Source: Saturnia japonica
Taxonomy: Eukaryota > Arthropoda > Insecta > Lepidoptera > Saturniidae
DNA length: 64,000 nt
Direction of reading: 5' to 3'
Assembly (NCBI GenBank): GCA_033032175.1
Contig: CM065313.1
Location: 18,949,327 to 19,013,326, forward strand
Part shown: in pieces, positions 1 through 10,515 of the stretch
Layout of the letters: the number at the start of each line of letters is the position of its first letter
Numbering within the stretch: position 1 is the stretch's first letter
Notes under the pieces: model-generated
The model's input: only the letters and a program-made list of their open reading frames with translations
Told to the model about the DNA's origin: nothing
Databases searched by the model: none
Made by a program: the position numbers and the translations under genes

Positions 1-505
1 TTAATATTCTGTGAACATATTATGACCTTAGTAGCTATTTTATGCATTTGTAGTACATATATTCTTAGAACCAGTCGAATTGTGTTTAGAGTATAAAAAG
101 TAATGACATCAACACACTTCCAAGCGCAGTAAAACGAGCATAAATCTGAAATACAATATCGAGCAAATTATTGACACCGTTAAATGTTAATACGATATTA
201 AATATGTTTTGTATGTGATTCATTGAACATGTACTGTACTAAATTCGTAGATATCAACGATAAATAGTTGTTCAATGTCTCTTATTGCAATATATGTAGT
301 ATATACAGTATTTTCTAACTGGTACACTATCATAGACTTTAAGGATTTCTTAGTAATAAGTTAGCCCTCTCAGAAATAATCAATGTAAAAAGGTTTAGTA
401 TAATAGAAAAATTAATAATAATAGGTCTATATAATATATTTTACAGCAAAAAATAAATGAAAAGCGTGTAAAGCACGGTAAATATGACAGTAGTCAAATT
501 TTCAA
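1..505. other. AT-rich stretch, no gene seen
   Basis: No open frame longer than a few dozen codons, no recognisable protein similarity and no clear repeat boundary. The sequence is AT-rich with short AAT/TAA runs. Read as intergenic. Confidence 0.55.
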
Positions 506-509
506 TCAA

Positions 510-938
510 GAAGACAATTTTTAGTTGAAGATCCAATGCCAATGAAATTAAAATTGGACCACTTTTGAAGTATTTAAACGCTATCCAATAAAAATAATAA
601 TAATAATATACATAATAAATTCACAGTATAAGGTAACCTCCATCTATGCACGAACTAAATAGTTCTCTATGACCGTGAAGCTGTGGAACCTTCTCCCGGC
701 CAGTGTATTCCCTCCTTCTTACGACATCGAGTCCTTTTTTAACCGTAACGTGAAGAGATATTTATGCAGGCCTGCATGACAACGACGACCACCGACAGAT
801 TTAAATCTCTTGGTGGTCGCCGTTGTGTTTGGATTGTGCTGTGCTTATCATCTGGGATAGTACCATCAATGTGATGAAATGAAAGTAAAAAAATTCATTC
901 GAATAGAGTAACCTCTGTTTTTTTAAAGTCGGTTAATT
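510..938 (-). repeat. Dispersed repeat family R1, copy 1, split by a LINE tail
   Basis: Positions 510-598 read, on the - strand, the R1 core that recurs across the window (hallmark TTTCATTGGCATTGGA). Positions 894-938 look like the matching R1 end, the motif related to CCGACTTCAAAAAAGGAGG. A LINE 3' tail (637-880) lies between the two. R1 is non-coding. Seven copies are visible, four of them in CenG1A introns. The class is unknown. Confidence 0.55.
637..880 (+). mobile_element. 5'-truncated non-LTR retrotransposon, 3' end (reverse transcriptase C-terminus plus UTR)
   Basis: Positions 666-779 translate to the C-terminal tail of a jockey/CR1-like reverse transcriptase: TVKLWNLLPASVFPPSYDI, then about 18 more residues and a TGA at 777-779. 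The Val-Lys-Leu-Trp-Asn-Leu-Leu-Pro pattern is typical of these ORF2 ends. The following UTR, with TGTGCTGTGCTTATCATC, matches a second copy at 39562-39830. The 5' truncation is typical of target-primed insertion. Only the last 37 or so codons remain, so the element is dead. Confidence 0.75.
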
Positions 939-939
939 A

Positions 940-2080
940 CACTCCTGTTTTTTTTTTCTAATAAAATATAACCTCAATCGCTTCAGTCGTTCAGAAATTT
1001 CCAGAAGTTACGCTGTTACTAACAGACGTATAGAAGATTTCTCTTTCGCTTTATAGCATAGTTTTTTCTTTTATTTTGTTGGCCAAGTAGCTATTTTCCA
1101 TCTTTATTTAGATTATATTGCGTCCAAAACATTGCGATGCGAAATTTTGCATAAGTATATAAAACTTTGGGGCTTGGAATTTGACTCCCATCGCCGAACG
1201 TTCACTTCAATACAAACATTGTAAACTTTTTTGCACGTCACTATATCTTGTCCAAAGACCATAAGACGATGTCCCACGAAATATAATATATTTTTAATGT
1301 ATTTTCTGTACAAGGGGATTACGAGGAGAATGGCTCTTCCTAGAAATATAATTGTTTGTAATGAGGAAAATACTAAATTTCCATTTTATAGACACATTTC
1401 AATAACATTAAAATTATTATTTTCAATTACGAATCTAACATTGCACAACTAATAATAACGACATCTTATACTTACACACAACATTCATACGTGTACAGTT
1501 ACACACATACTTGCAAGCATACATACACAAACACATACTCACATACAATTCTTATTATCTTTTTTATTATAATTTGTAATTTAAGAGTCGTTAAATATGA
1601 CTTAATTGTATGCGTATTAGGGAAGTCACTGTTAGCCGAGACACTTGCCTAAGCCTAGTTCATATGACATGGCTTAACCACAATTGATATAGATTATATT
1701 ATGGAAAATAAATTATTATTTATTACTATTTTACATAATGCACCGAACAACTTTATATATATTTTTTAGTCATTAATGCATTGATTTTCAAAGTAGGGGC
1801 GCCCCATTAGGGAAGCGCGAAGACGTGTAAAGGGAGGGCACAGGCGTTCTTTACCTATTTAAAGCCCTTAGATTTGTATATTTTTTCACTTTATTATACT
1901 TATTGTATTTTACAATTTTGCGCGGCGTGCCTACTTGCTGCTGCTTACTGTGCCGAAGGGGAGACGTGGGCATTTTCATTTTAGGCCTGATAAAAACTTT
2001 GGGAACCATATTCATTTGTTCTTTGACACCTAAGAATAGCTAGATTTAATTTGCAGTGGTTTTTGGTAAGTAGCTCGTAG
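940..2080. other. No gene seen
   Basis: AT-rich. Contains a CA-rich stretch near 1470-1545 (repeated ACACA and CATAC) and a more GC-rich patch near 1797-1850 and 1920-1960 that I cannot assign. Short open frames on both strands resemble no known family. Confidence 0.5.
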
Positions 2081-2084
2081 ATCT

Positions 2085-2213
2085 GATGGCCAGTGGGGTC
2101 GAAGAGGTCTCGAGTGGACCGGAAGGTGGACCGATGACCTAGTAAAGGATGCCGGCAGCATAGGACCAGTCGTTGTGGTGATCTTTGATGATGATGGTGG
2201 CACACTTTGAAGA
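2085..2213 (+). mobile_element. RTE-type non-LTR retrotransposon, 3'-terminal fragment
   Basis: In one forward frame the sequence reads GRWTDDLVKDAGS, which matches the conserved end of the RTE-clade reverse transcriptase ORF (usual form RWTDDLVKVAGSRW). It is followed by a GATGATGATG tail, the short-repeat 3' end expected of RTE elements. A sister fragment lies at 41165-41382. Frame breaks and small size show it is inactive. Confidence 0.7.
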
Positions 2214-2215
2214 CA

Positions 2216-2745
2216 TTAATAAAAAGTTTATTTATTAATGTTTATACGAACTTCACAGCACATTTTTTTGAAATTTTAAATATTAGAATATAATTTTAAA
2301 ATGCTAATTAATAAGTGATACATACTACATTTTATATACGAAATATTGTATGTATGATAAGTATATTTAGAATGATGTTAGGCTATTTCCTACGACATAG
2401 TTGATAATTTGTCACTTATGTTTGCTTTCCTTAACATCACAAGGATAAACGTTAGTAACGCTACCCGAAAATAAATGTGTATATCGCACTTGAAAGCGAC
2501 TATTTTTCAATATAACCTACCTCATTATCCCTTGTACACTCTAGTCCCGAAGCGAAAAGTCGACTACGTGTAACAAACTTTAAAGGGCCCGAAAGTAATT
2601 TAGCAGAATTCAAAGCAGTCCCAAGAGCCAAATCGGTAAGATTTAAACATTTCTCCCCAAACGACTTACTCAATGGACCGTTTTGAAATAGTTTTCCTAT
2701 ATGAGAAAATGTTAAATTAAAATGTAATAGTTGGGCTGTTCCAGA
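2216..2745. other. No gene seen
   Basis: AT-rich DNA without coding potential or a repeat that I could match elsewhere in the window. Confidence 0.5.
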
Positions 2746-2747
2746 TT

Positions 2748-2990
2748 GTAAGCACAGTACGATCTAAAAGTAACGGCGATCACCGAGAGATCACCATCAC
2801 CTGGATGTACACTGACTGATCTCAAAACAAGAGAAAAATAAAAAAAGAGTCACTGTGTATATGTATGATGGTTGCGATCCAATCGGGGGCAAATCTAGAA
2901 ACTTGGCTTTATTACTGATTATACACCAGTTGATCCCTGAACGCGAGAGGCTTAAGCGTGCTACCAAGACGGGTGTGTTAGTCCTGGTAC
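2748..2990 (+). repeat. Dispersed repeat family R2, copy 1
   Basis: The block GTAAGCACAGTAC and the following CACCGAGAGATC match related blocks at 40905-41200, 8577-8790 and 26580-26815. Non-coding. Divergence between copies is high, so boundaries are approximate. Confidence 0.45.
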
Positions 2991-3059
2991 ATGAACTGGA
3001 TCATACCCTCCTTACACATGAAAGAAATTAATGATAAAAACATTGATGAAGCGCTCATT

Positions 3060-3230
3060 GTCTGACAAAGATCAAAGACCGTTTTACCCGACTGCGAAAA
3101 AGAGGGTTATGTTTTTCGAACGTATGTATATCTATTTCTTTGACACGCTCTGTAGACTAAACGGCTTGTTGGATTTTAGCATACGAGGTGTCGTTAGATT
3201 CGTATTAATTATGGGAGTGACCTAGGTCAT
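3060..3230 (+). repeat. Dispersed repeat family R3, copy 1
   Basis: About 160 bp closely match 37650-37830. Shared blocks include GCGAAAAAGAGGGTTATGTT, TTTGACACGCTCTGTAG and a region ending in GGGAGTGAC. The short open frame here (3031-3225) is not preserved in the other copy, so it is not treated as a gene. Confidence 0.7.
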
Positions 3231-3231
3231 G

Positions 3232-4500
3232 TAATGTTTAAGTATGATGTCTAGAAACCAAATTGAAAGTACAAATATATTTTATTTTTTTAGTCAAGTG
3301 GTTTTGTTGCAGTCGTGTTTTTTGTTTCCTTTTTAATAATTTAACTTGTTTTGTGTAGTTGAGAGAAATTTATTTAGCAAAGCCAAATATGTCTACCAAA
3401 CAAACGTGACCAGTTTTTTAACAATATTAAAGAATTGAAACCTGTTAAGTCTGAGACACATCTTCTGTTGGAGTTCCTTTATTTTATTGCTTATAACATT
3501 TACAGCCTTTACAGATGGTAACTCTACTCCGAGGTCCATAGAAGTTCCGAAAACCCGTTAACTCTAATAGCCTATGAAAATACCACAATTCTAAACTAAC
3601 CTAACTGAATTTAGTGTGGTGGAGTTATCCTATACGAAATTTACTGGTAACACCAAGAAAAATTGCAATTAATATGTTATTTGTATACGTAATACTTGAA
3701 TATTTTCAATAAAATTTGTTTCAACTTAAAGATATACTTTCGGCATGATTTTGAGCAAAATCCTTTAACAGGTAATGCAATTCCGAGCTTCGATGCGAGA
3801 CTTGGAACTCGGTCAACTTCGTCAGGAACTAATTTCCCAGGAGCGAAGTTTATTCACAACACTACACGGGAAATAGGAACTTAGGAAAATAATTCCAATT
3901 TACTGCGGTATTGCAGATATCGTAGTTTCTACTGTATGTAAATGTAATTCTATTTATCTTTATTGCGACCCGTGATGGATCCCATGGCACTGGCACACAT
4001 TTGTTATGGCTTAAGTATTCAACTTTATATTTTAATATTATGAATACGTTGAAATATAAAAAATAATACATCTTTGATGAAATTTAATATATGTAGTTAT
4101 CTTAAATTAGCTGATAGCAACCCACTTTTAACCGAAACTAACATGTAGTGCCCGAGGAACCCCAAAGGCATTTTAAAGTTAGTGAATTCTTTAGTACATT
4201 AATGTATTTAATTTATTTTATACAAGCAGTAAAACTTGACATATTTTTATTGATCGTACAACATTGTCACGATTTTGTATTTATTTTATTTGTGTTTAAT
4301 ATGAGGTTGACGAAACAAGCGGAAAATCTAGACGAAAATTTTAATCTTTTTGTACATTTTAGTATAAAACTACTTTGTGGAAAATAACTTAATCTACCTA
4401 ATAATAGTTATCATATCTCTGGCGTCATTATCAACTAACAATGAAATCTTAAACAAATTGTTGTTGGAAATTAAGAATCTTATTTGTTGTAAGACGGTAA
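3232..4500. other. Upstream region of the transporter gene, no gene seen
   Basis: AT-rich, with no frame resembling a known protein. Short frames at 3696-3884, 3862-4071 and 4148-4387 show no family motifs. The last few hundred bases presumably contain distal regulatory DNA of the transporter gene, but no specific site is identifiable. Confidence 0.5.
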
Positions 4501-4505
4501 GAAAT

Positions 4506-4540
4506 TATAAAAGCAATGTCATAAGCTGATTTCGCACAGT
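4506..4540 (+). promoter_or_regulatory. Core promoter of the SLC22-like gene (TATA box plus initiator)
   Basis: TATAAAAG occupies 4506-4513. An arthropod-type initiator-like ACAGT lies at 4536-4540, so its central A (4538) is 32 bp from the first base of the TATA box, the spacing expected for a focused promoter. Transcription from here would give a 5' UTR of about 52 nt before the ATG at 4590. The spacing is seen directly. Actual use of this start is inferred. Confidence 0.6.
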
Positions 4541-4589
4541 ACATAATAATTAATCACACAGAGTGTATAAATATACAAATCAACCAAAA

Positions 4590-6350
4590 ATGATTAAAGA
4601 AACTCCAAAAGAAGTTGAAACCCATATTGAAGACAAAAATAAATATACACCAGGAAATATATCCGAAAATGGCAGCGAAGATAAAGTTGATTTTGATGAA
4701 CTTCTATCTTCAGCCGGAGAATTCGGGATTTATCAATTTATATTATCGTTAGGATCATTTCCGTTTTATACTTTTGGAGTGTTCGTGTATTTCTCACAAA
4801 TGTTCATGACTGAAGTTTCGCCAAATCATTGGTGTTGGATACCAGAGCTTGCTAACTTAAGTGATATTGAAAGGAGAAACTTGGCAATACCCAAAGACGA
4901 TACTGAACAGTTTGGATATTCGCAATGCTTCTCTTATGCGGCAAATTGGACTGAAGTTTTGGCAACGGGTAGCAAGCTTAATAAAACTTGGAGCACAACA
5001 CCTTGTCAGTACGGATGGGAGTTTAATAAAACGGAAATACCATACCCAACAATATCAAGCGAGTTAGGATGGGTCTGTGAGAAAAGAAGTTACCAAGCAA
5101 ATGCCCAAGCTATATTTTTTTTAGGATCAACATTTGGAGGATTATTATTCGGATTCCTTGCTGACAAATATGGTAGATTACCAGTTATTATGGCCAGTAA
5201 TATGATCGGATGCGTCGGAGGACTGGTCAGTACTTTTGCTAGAAACTTTGCTGAATTTGCTGTCTGTAGATTCTTTATTGGAATGGCTTACGACAGCTGT
5301 ATGATGGTCATGTACCTTCTTGTATTAGAATACGTAGCACCTAAATACAAAACGTTGATTTCAAACAGTGCATTCGGACTGTTTTACTCCGCAATGGTAA
5401 CTGTATTGCCATGGATAGCTCTTGCCTGTGGGCATTGGAAAATCACATCTCTAGTTACCAGTTTGCCTTTAGCGCTAGGTATATTAATACCATTTTTCTT
5501 GCCTGAAAGTCCAAGATGGTTACTGTCAAAAGGCCGAGTAGATGACGCTGTTGAAAAAATTCTGATGATTGGACGAGTGAATAAAAAAAAAATTCCACCT
5601 AAATTAATAGAACAGTTCAAAATATCTGCTTTGAAGGAAACAAAACAAGAATCTCAAAGCTGCTTAGAAATATTCAAAAGACCTTTAATGAGAAAAATCT
5701 TTATTTTAATATGTTTGGAATTTGTATCCTGTACAATAGTATTTGATGGATTGGTAAGGAGTATAGGGCAACTGGATTTTGACTTTTTCTTATCATTTTC
5801 TGTGATCTCATTCACTGAGCTTCCATCAATGCTAATATTAGCATTTATTTTGGATTGGATGGGCCGTCGTTGGCTGACAATCGTTTGTATGATATTCAGT
5901 TGTATCTTCTGCATTCTAACTGTGATTGTTGCCAGTGGACTCCCATCAGTGATATGTACTGTTCTTGCAAGGTTCTTTGTAAATATGTCATATGCTGCTA
6001 ATTTACAATGGGCAGCTGAACTATTCCCTACATCTGTAAGAGGATCAGGAGTTTCAATTGTGCATATCTGTGGCTACGTTGCCACTATTTTATCGCCTTA
6101 CATTATTTACTTGAATACTTACATCTACTGGTTACCTTTGGTTGTTATTGGGGGTGTTGCTGGTACTGGTGCGGTACTAGCCTTTTCAATACCAGAAACA
6201 GCTAATAAAGAAATGCCCCAAACATTTGATGAAGCTGAAGAACTGGCGAGAACCCACAAAATGTGGGATTTACCATGCATTCGAAGAACTAGAAAAAATA
6301 CCAATAAAAATAACATTAGTGGACAAGTGAATGATAGTTTTGAAATGTAA
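4590..6350 (+). CDS. SLC22-family organic cation transporter-like protein, single exon
   Basis: A 586-residue uninterrupted frame, the usual length for SLC22 solute carriers. These are plasma-membrane transporters of the major facilitator superfamily (MFS) that move organic cations, carnitine or similar solutes. Visible hallmarks are a polar N-terminus of about 45 residues, then the first membrane segment, and a long extracellular loop 1 with cysteines and N-glycosylation sequons (NLS, NWT, NKT). The MFS loop motif GFLADKYGRLP begins at residue 188, PESPRWLLSKGR at about 305, and ELFPTSVRGSG at about 476. Several hydrophobic helices follow, and the polar C-terminal tail ends in DSFEM. The frame stays open upstream to a GTG at 4563, but the first ATG is at 4590 in AAAAATGAT context, and the TATA and initiator spacing fits it. 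There is no intron. A decayed partial copy lies 0.9 kb downstream. The family is certain. The substrate and exact ortholog (Orct or CarT type) cannot be told. Confidence 0.93.
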   Translation: MIKETPKEVETHIEDKNKYTPGNISENGSEDKVDFDELLSSAGEFGIYQFILSLGSFPFYTFGVFVYFSQMFMTEVSPNHWCWIPELANLSDIERRNLAIPKDDTEQFGYSQCFSYAANWTEVLATGSKLNKTWSTTPCQYGWEFNKTEIPYPTISSELGWVCEKRSYQANAQAIFFLGSTFGGLLFGFLADKYGRLPVIMASNMIGCVGGLVSTFARNFAEFAVCRFFIGMAYDSCMMVMYLLVLEYVAPKYKTLISNSAFGLFYSAMVTVLPWIALACGHWKITSLVTSLPLALGILIPFFLPESPRWLLSKGRVDDAVEKILMIGRVNKKKIPPKLIEQFKISALKETKQESQSCLEIFKRPLMRKIFILICLEFVSCTIVFDGLVRSIGQLDFDFFLSFSVISFTELPSMLILAFILDWMGRRWLTIVCMIFSCIFCILTVIVASGLPSVICTVLARFFVNMSYAANLQWAAELFPTSVRGSGVSIVHICGYVATILSPYIIYLNTYIYWLPLVVIGGVAGTGAVLAFSIPETANKEMPQTFDEAEELARTHKMWDLPCIRRTRKNTNKNNISGQVNDSFEM

Positions 6351-6472
6351 ATTAGTAAGATATATTTGGTGGATTCTTAACTGCTTGCTAGTCGATATGT
6401 CATTTAAGTTTATAATAACTTATGAAATCGCTAATGTGTATGATTTGCAAGAATTTATATTGTACAAAATTT

Positions 6473-6478
6473 ATTAAA
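6473..6478 (+). terminator. Probable polyadenylation signal of the SLC22-like gene
   Basis: ATTAAA, a common variant of the AATAAA hexamer, lies about 120 bp after the stop codon and is followed by a T-rich stretch. No canonical AATAAA is closer. Inferred only. Confidence 0.4.
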
Positions 6479-6519
6479 ATTTGAAATATTTTTTTTAATT
6501 TATTATTTATTTTTAAGGA

Positions 6520-6895
6520 TCACGATATTAGGTTCGATCTCACTTTTAAAAACATATTATATGCTTACCCGTATGCTAACCCGTAATTCCAACATGCATA
6601 AAACAAGCGGAAGTATATTGAAATAATATTTATAAGTTTTAAATTAAAATGCAAATCTTCTCTGGACAGAGAAAAAATGCAATGTAAATGTTTACATTTA
6701 AATACAATTTATTCTTAATTGACGCAAGAGAATCACAAATAAATAAATAAATTTTAAAACATTAACGTGTAAGACAGTACTAGGTTCTAAACGTATTAAG
6801 TTCGAACCCTTACTACGTGTAATCACAGCGTGCATAAACAGACGAAAATATATTAAAATAATTTTGATATAGGTACTTATACATATAGCGAATGT
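6520..6895. repeat. Degenerate direct duplication downstream of the transporter gene
   Basis: Two blocks, about 6525-6640 and 6785-6890, resemble each other in the same order. Both contain a GTTCGA start, then CATGCATAAAACAAGCGGAAG or the related CGTGCATAAACAGACGAAAA, then TATATTRAAATAAT. This suggests an old local duplication in the same area where a piece of the transporter gene was duplicated. The region up to 7250 is otherwise AT-rich and without a gene. Confidence 0.4.
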
Positions 6896-7254
6896 TTACT
6901 TCGTTTACGTTATTTATATTTAGGTTCCCGATATAAAAATGTAATTATATATCACCTAATATTCAAATAAATAAAAATATACCGTGACTTGATAACGGCT
7001 TTTTTGTATGTATGAATATCGAGGACGCTCTGTAAAATTTTTGTTATGATAATAACATTAATTATTATTAATTATCGCGCCCTTAGGGTCCTGTACTAAT
7101 TACACTACATAAATAAGCATAAGGTATAATACCTTTATAACTGAAGCTGTTTTCGAGAGAGAAATAAAAAGTAAAAATATAATTTTGTTGAATTAAAATT
7201 TCATGCGGGATTACAAATTCATTATTTTCGGATTTATTTCTTAACTTTAACACA

Positions 7255-7590
7255 ATTCCTTGTCAATTCGGACGGGAGATGTTTGATAAAACGGAAATAC
7301 CATAGCTAACCATATAAAGCAAGTAAGGAATGGGTCTGTTACAAATAAGTTACCAAGCAAATGCTAACGCAATATTTTTCTTATGATCAATATTTGGGGG
7401 ATTCTTATTGGGAAATATTGCTGACAAATATGGTAGAATACCAGCAATTGTATTATGATCGGATGCTCCGGAGGCCTGATCAGCAGTTTTGCTAGAAACT
7501 TTACCAAATTCGCCAATTAAAGATTCTTTATGGATATAGTTTACGACAACTGTTTTACCTTAGTATATACCTTCTTAAGTAAAGAACTTT
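7255..7590 (+). pseudogene. Decayed partial duplicate of the SLC22-like transporter
   Basis: About 335 bp align with positions 5003-5340 of the intact gene. Shared stretches include AAAACGGAAATACCATA, TTACCAAGCAAATGC and GCTGACAAATATGGTAGA. In translation the matching pieces read PCQFGREMFDKTEIP and, further on, SYQANANAIFFL and NIADKYGRIP. These correspond to the end of extracellular loop 1 and the first MFS motif. At least three in-frame stops and several indels break it, and nothing corresponding to the start or end of the gene was found beside it. It is a dead tandem copy, either a partial duplicate or one eroded at both ends. Confidence 0.9.
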
Positions 7591-7715
7591 CGAAATATCT
7601 TAAAAGAATTGCTTCCTAAAGGGAAAGTGATAAGAATTAATTTTATCGTTGTAATAGTAATAATAATCTTGTAACAGAAATATTATGAAAAAAAACATTG
7701 TAGTTATTAACATAA

Positions 7716-7982
7716 CATAACATAACATCACGCCTGTATTCCCCGAAATGTTAGGCAGAGGTGTACTAATTAATGTACAACCACAGTTTGCCGAGTATGT
7801 TTTTTAGGTCCCATGTAATAGGGGGCAGCCTATTGCCATTAATCGGTCTCAAAACCAAACTCCGAGCTGCTACTGAGAATTTCATAGGAGAAACCCCATA
7901 ACACTTTGCTCGAGCTGGGATTCGAACCCAGGCCCTCGCTCATACCAGTCGCGCTTACGACCACTAGTCTAACGAGGCAGTT
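7716..7982 (-). mobile_element. tRNA-derived SINE, family S1, copy 1 (near full length)
   Basis: On the - strand the element starts with a tRNA-like head carrying the pol III B box GGTTCGAATCC (seen on the + strand as GGATTCGAACCC at 7920). The unique body includes CCTATTGCCATTAATCGG on the + strand. The element ends in repeated ACATA units at 7717-7735. The same body occurs at 19203-19429, 46695-46924 and 57570-57788. Confidence 0.85.
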
Positions 7983-7984
7983 AT

Positions 7985-8300
7985 AGTTATTAGTTATAGT
8001 TAAAATGCTCACTTAGTTTTAGTACAAAGCTGCATTTGTTAATGCATCTGTTTTAATGACAATTTTTAATGTCTTATTATTATAGAAGCAGCCACGTAAA
8101 AAAGGTGTGGACCAAGAGTCTGTAGGAGTGTAGTCCCCAGAATTGTGATATCATTATTAACAAAAAAATATGTAAAAAAAGTAATTCAGTAACATAGTGA
8201 GCTCTAATGTAAGCGTATGTGAGCTATGTATGTGTATGTGAGCGTGTGTGACGCCATGAAATGTATAGATACGTTTTACTCATAACGCGGCGGTTAGTAT
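7985..8300. other. No gene seen
   Basis: AT-rich, with a GTATGTGAG-type short repeat near 8212-8250. Nothing coding. Confidence 0.5.
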
Positions 8301-8523
8301 TTACGGCCGTTTTCAATACCATATCTGAGATTACTGTCTACGATTAGTACATATTTGTTATAAGTTTTATCTTTAACTTAAGATAGATATCGGCTTCCTT
8401 CTTATCTATCCAAGCTATAGGATATGGATATATAATATGTACATTCCAAAAAATATTCATTAATAGGTTATTAAAGATAAGTAATTAAAACAACGGATAG
8501 ATAGGTTGTTAAAAACGGCCATA
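8301..8523 (-). mobile_element. MITE family M1, copy 1
   Basis: A short non-coding element with inverted ends. The left end reads TTACGGCCGTTTTCAA, the right end AAAAACGGCCATAA. The interior (AAGATAGATATCGGCTTCC and CAAGCTATAGGATATGGATA) matches the element at 10516-10774 in reverse orientation. No transposase is encoded, so it depended on an autonomous relative. Confidence 0.75.
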
Positions 8524-8576
8524 AATGCGAAGGAATGAAGACGGAATTCAATCGCCACATATATATTTTTTTTATA

Positions 8577-8790
8577 GAATGGCAAAGTGACGGAATTGTA
8601 CCTAATGGTAAGCAGAATACAATCCAAAAACAGTGGTGGATATAACCCCAATATCAGTCTTCGGGATTTTCACCTTATGTACGGTGGCCAGTGAGCACAA
8701 TCGAGTCAGTTTGTACAGCTCCACTACCTTGCTATATCCATTTCCTCGTTCGTTACTCAGCAAGGTGCACTACGTGCAGGTGTACTAGCT
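8577..8790 (+). repeat. Dispersed repeat family R2, copy 2
   Basis: The block AATGGCAAAGTGACGGAATTG and the following GTAAGCAGAATACAATCC match, with many changes, the repeat at 40905-41200 and the start of 26580-26815. It ends near GCAAGGTGCACTACG. Non-coding. Confidence 0.45.
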
Positions 8791-8799
8791 TTAATGTTT

Positions 8800-9300
8800 C
8801 AAGTTTTCTTTTCTATCTGACTATACATTTAGCCATAGGGGCCTAGAACCTCAGACGGCTTTTGCAGCTTCAACGTGGTGTCTTTCAAGTCTTATGAAGT
8901 CTTAAGCTTAGAAAATGCTTTAGTCTAGTTGTAAAGTAATAAATTTTGTTAATTATGACGAGTTAATTATAGAACATGTGTTAAACTTAGGATTTAGTTA
9001 TCGCAAATGGTTTTTCACACAATATACTGTCTGGCTTATACAACTTTCTTAAGTACGCGGTATATTCTACTTTATAACCATAGCAATAAAGACGAATCTA
9101 GAGAAACTGTTTCATTTATTTAAAATAATAAAAACTCTTGAACACACATAATACAACTAATTAAAATTCAAATCTAATGTGTAGTTTGAGTCTTTATATG
9201 CCGTATAGTAAACACAGCAACTGTCTAGGGTACTATATAACTAAGTCGGGTAAGCATAATTACATCAGAAGTTTATATTCGGTATTTCTTTATTTTAGTG
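8800..9300. other. No gene seen
   Basis: AT-rich, without frames or repeats I can assign. Confidence 0.5.
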
Positions 9301-9560
9301 TTTAGGTACACTGTACTTAATTATTTATATGGGAGATAAGCGGCGGCGAATGAAAACGTGCGCGTGGTGCGCGCGTGTTACTGCACACTGCCACTTTAGT
9401 TTATTTTATTTGAGCGGAACCCTAATTATTTTTGTAAATTACAAGTTAAATTACGTTACTCCTTATGATATCAGCTGTCTGCAGATAAAGTTCCGTCAAA
9501 ATCGGTCCAACCTTTTCGGAGTTTAGCCGGACCAAATAGACAGACAAAAATTCTAAAATT
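9300..9560 (+). mobile_element. LINE 3' tail remnant
   Basis: The segment TCAAAATCGGTCCAACC near 9497, followed by GACAGACAAAAATTCT and a poly-T run, is the typical degenerate 3' UTR of insect LINEs. Related wording occurs at 18395-18440 and 38925-38960. The GC-richer piece at 9338-9402 contains alternating CG-rich repeats. Short frames here are not genes. Confidence 0.5.
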
Positions 9561-9782
9561 TTTTTTTTTTTGATATAATTGCCTCAGACACATTCATATT
9601 AATTTAGAAAAAAGCCGTTATTATTACATTACAAACAGACAAATCAATTTTTCAAACAACATTTAAAAAAAAATGTCCCAGTGAATCTTCATGCAGTTAA
9701 GAAGCAGTAATTATTATTTTCGTCTCTTAATTTTATATTACTCATATCGTTGTACAGTATCAATTGAAGAATGACATATTGA

Positions 9783-9862
9783 ACATGACTCAGCGGTAGC
9801 GTGTACGGACATTGCATCAATTGTTGTGAGTTCGAATCCCTGCAATGAGCCTGTGCCTTCGG
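9783..9862 (+). mobile_element. tRNA-like sequence (tRNA-derived SINE head or tRNA pseudogene)
   Basis: An A-box-like stretch, CAGCGGTAGCGTG (9791-9803), is followed about 30 nt later by the B-box-like GAGTTCGAATCCC (9828-9840). A weak acceptor-like pairing exists between the flanks (TATTG with CAATG). Box order and spacing match a tRNA gene, but the anticodon arm does not pair well. It is therefore probably a SINE head or a dead tRNA copy. Confidence 0.55.
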
Positions 9863-10194
9863 TGAAAAAGTACATCGTGATGAAAGCATAGCATGGAAGA
9901 TGTTTTCATAAGTTTAGATGCGTTAGCTCCGCTCTGTTTTGGCAATATTAAAGTCAGGTAATTGCTTGACATTTTCTTAGTCACATATTATCCAGTGTCA
10001 TGGTTGCACGTTAACACAACTCAAAATATATATTCATTTCGTTCTTACAACGAAAATAACATATAATGTCTTTCATATTCTTGCCCTTTTTGGTATTATA
10101 TAACTGAAAGCATTATTTATAGTTTGTATGTATAGTTTAATTACGCTGTTTTTTAGTGTAATGGTGTTTGGCGTATGACGAGTATATAATATAT

Positions 10195-10345
10195 AAAATG
10201 TCATTGATGGTGGTACGGTATTTTCAAATACCAGCCTAGATTGTCACCACCAAGTTGTAAATCTGTCGCCAAGCACCAATAGGTGTGCACCGGCAGCTGG
10301 CTTAGCGTATCATCTTGCGTCGCCACATCGTCACTTAACGATAAG
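10195..10345 (+). repeat. Dispersed repeat family R6, copy 1
   Basis: Shares with 15045-15250 the ordered blocks CACCWATAGGTGKGYWCCGG, a GTATCATCTTG-type block and TCGTCAC. Non-coding. Divergence is high. Confidence 0.45.
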
Positions 10346-10515
10346 AAAAGATGTATACTTCCCGTAGATTTCATCAAGAACTACTATTTTTTACTCGTTC
10401 TAAAAATATTATTGACAATTCTTTATTATCGAACTCTCTAATGATGTATCTCACGCTTGTAATAAATGTAGTGATGAATGTATGAAATACAGTTTGGTAT
10501 TTTTGAGTTAATGAT

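Noticed and set aside
4563..4589. GTG start nine codons upstream for the SLC22-like protein
   Set aside because: GTG is not a normal start in nuclear genes. The ATG at 4590 fits the TATA and initiator position.
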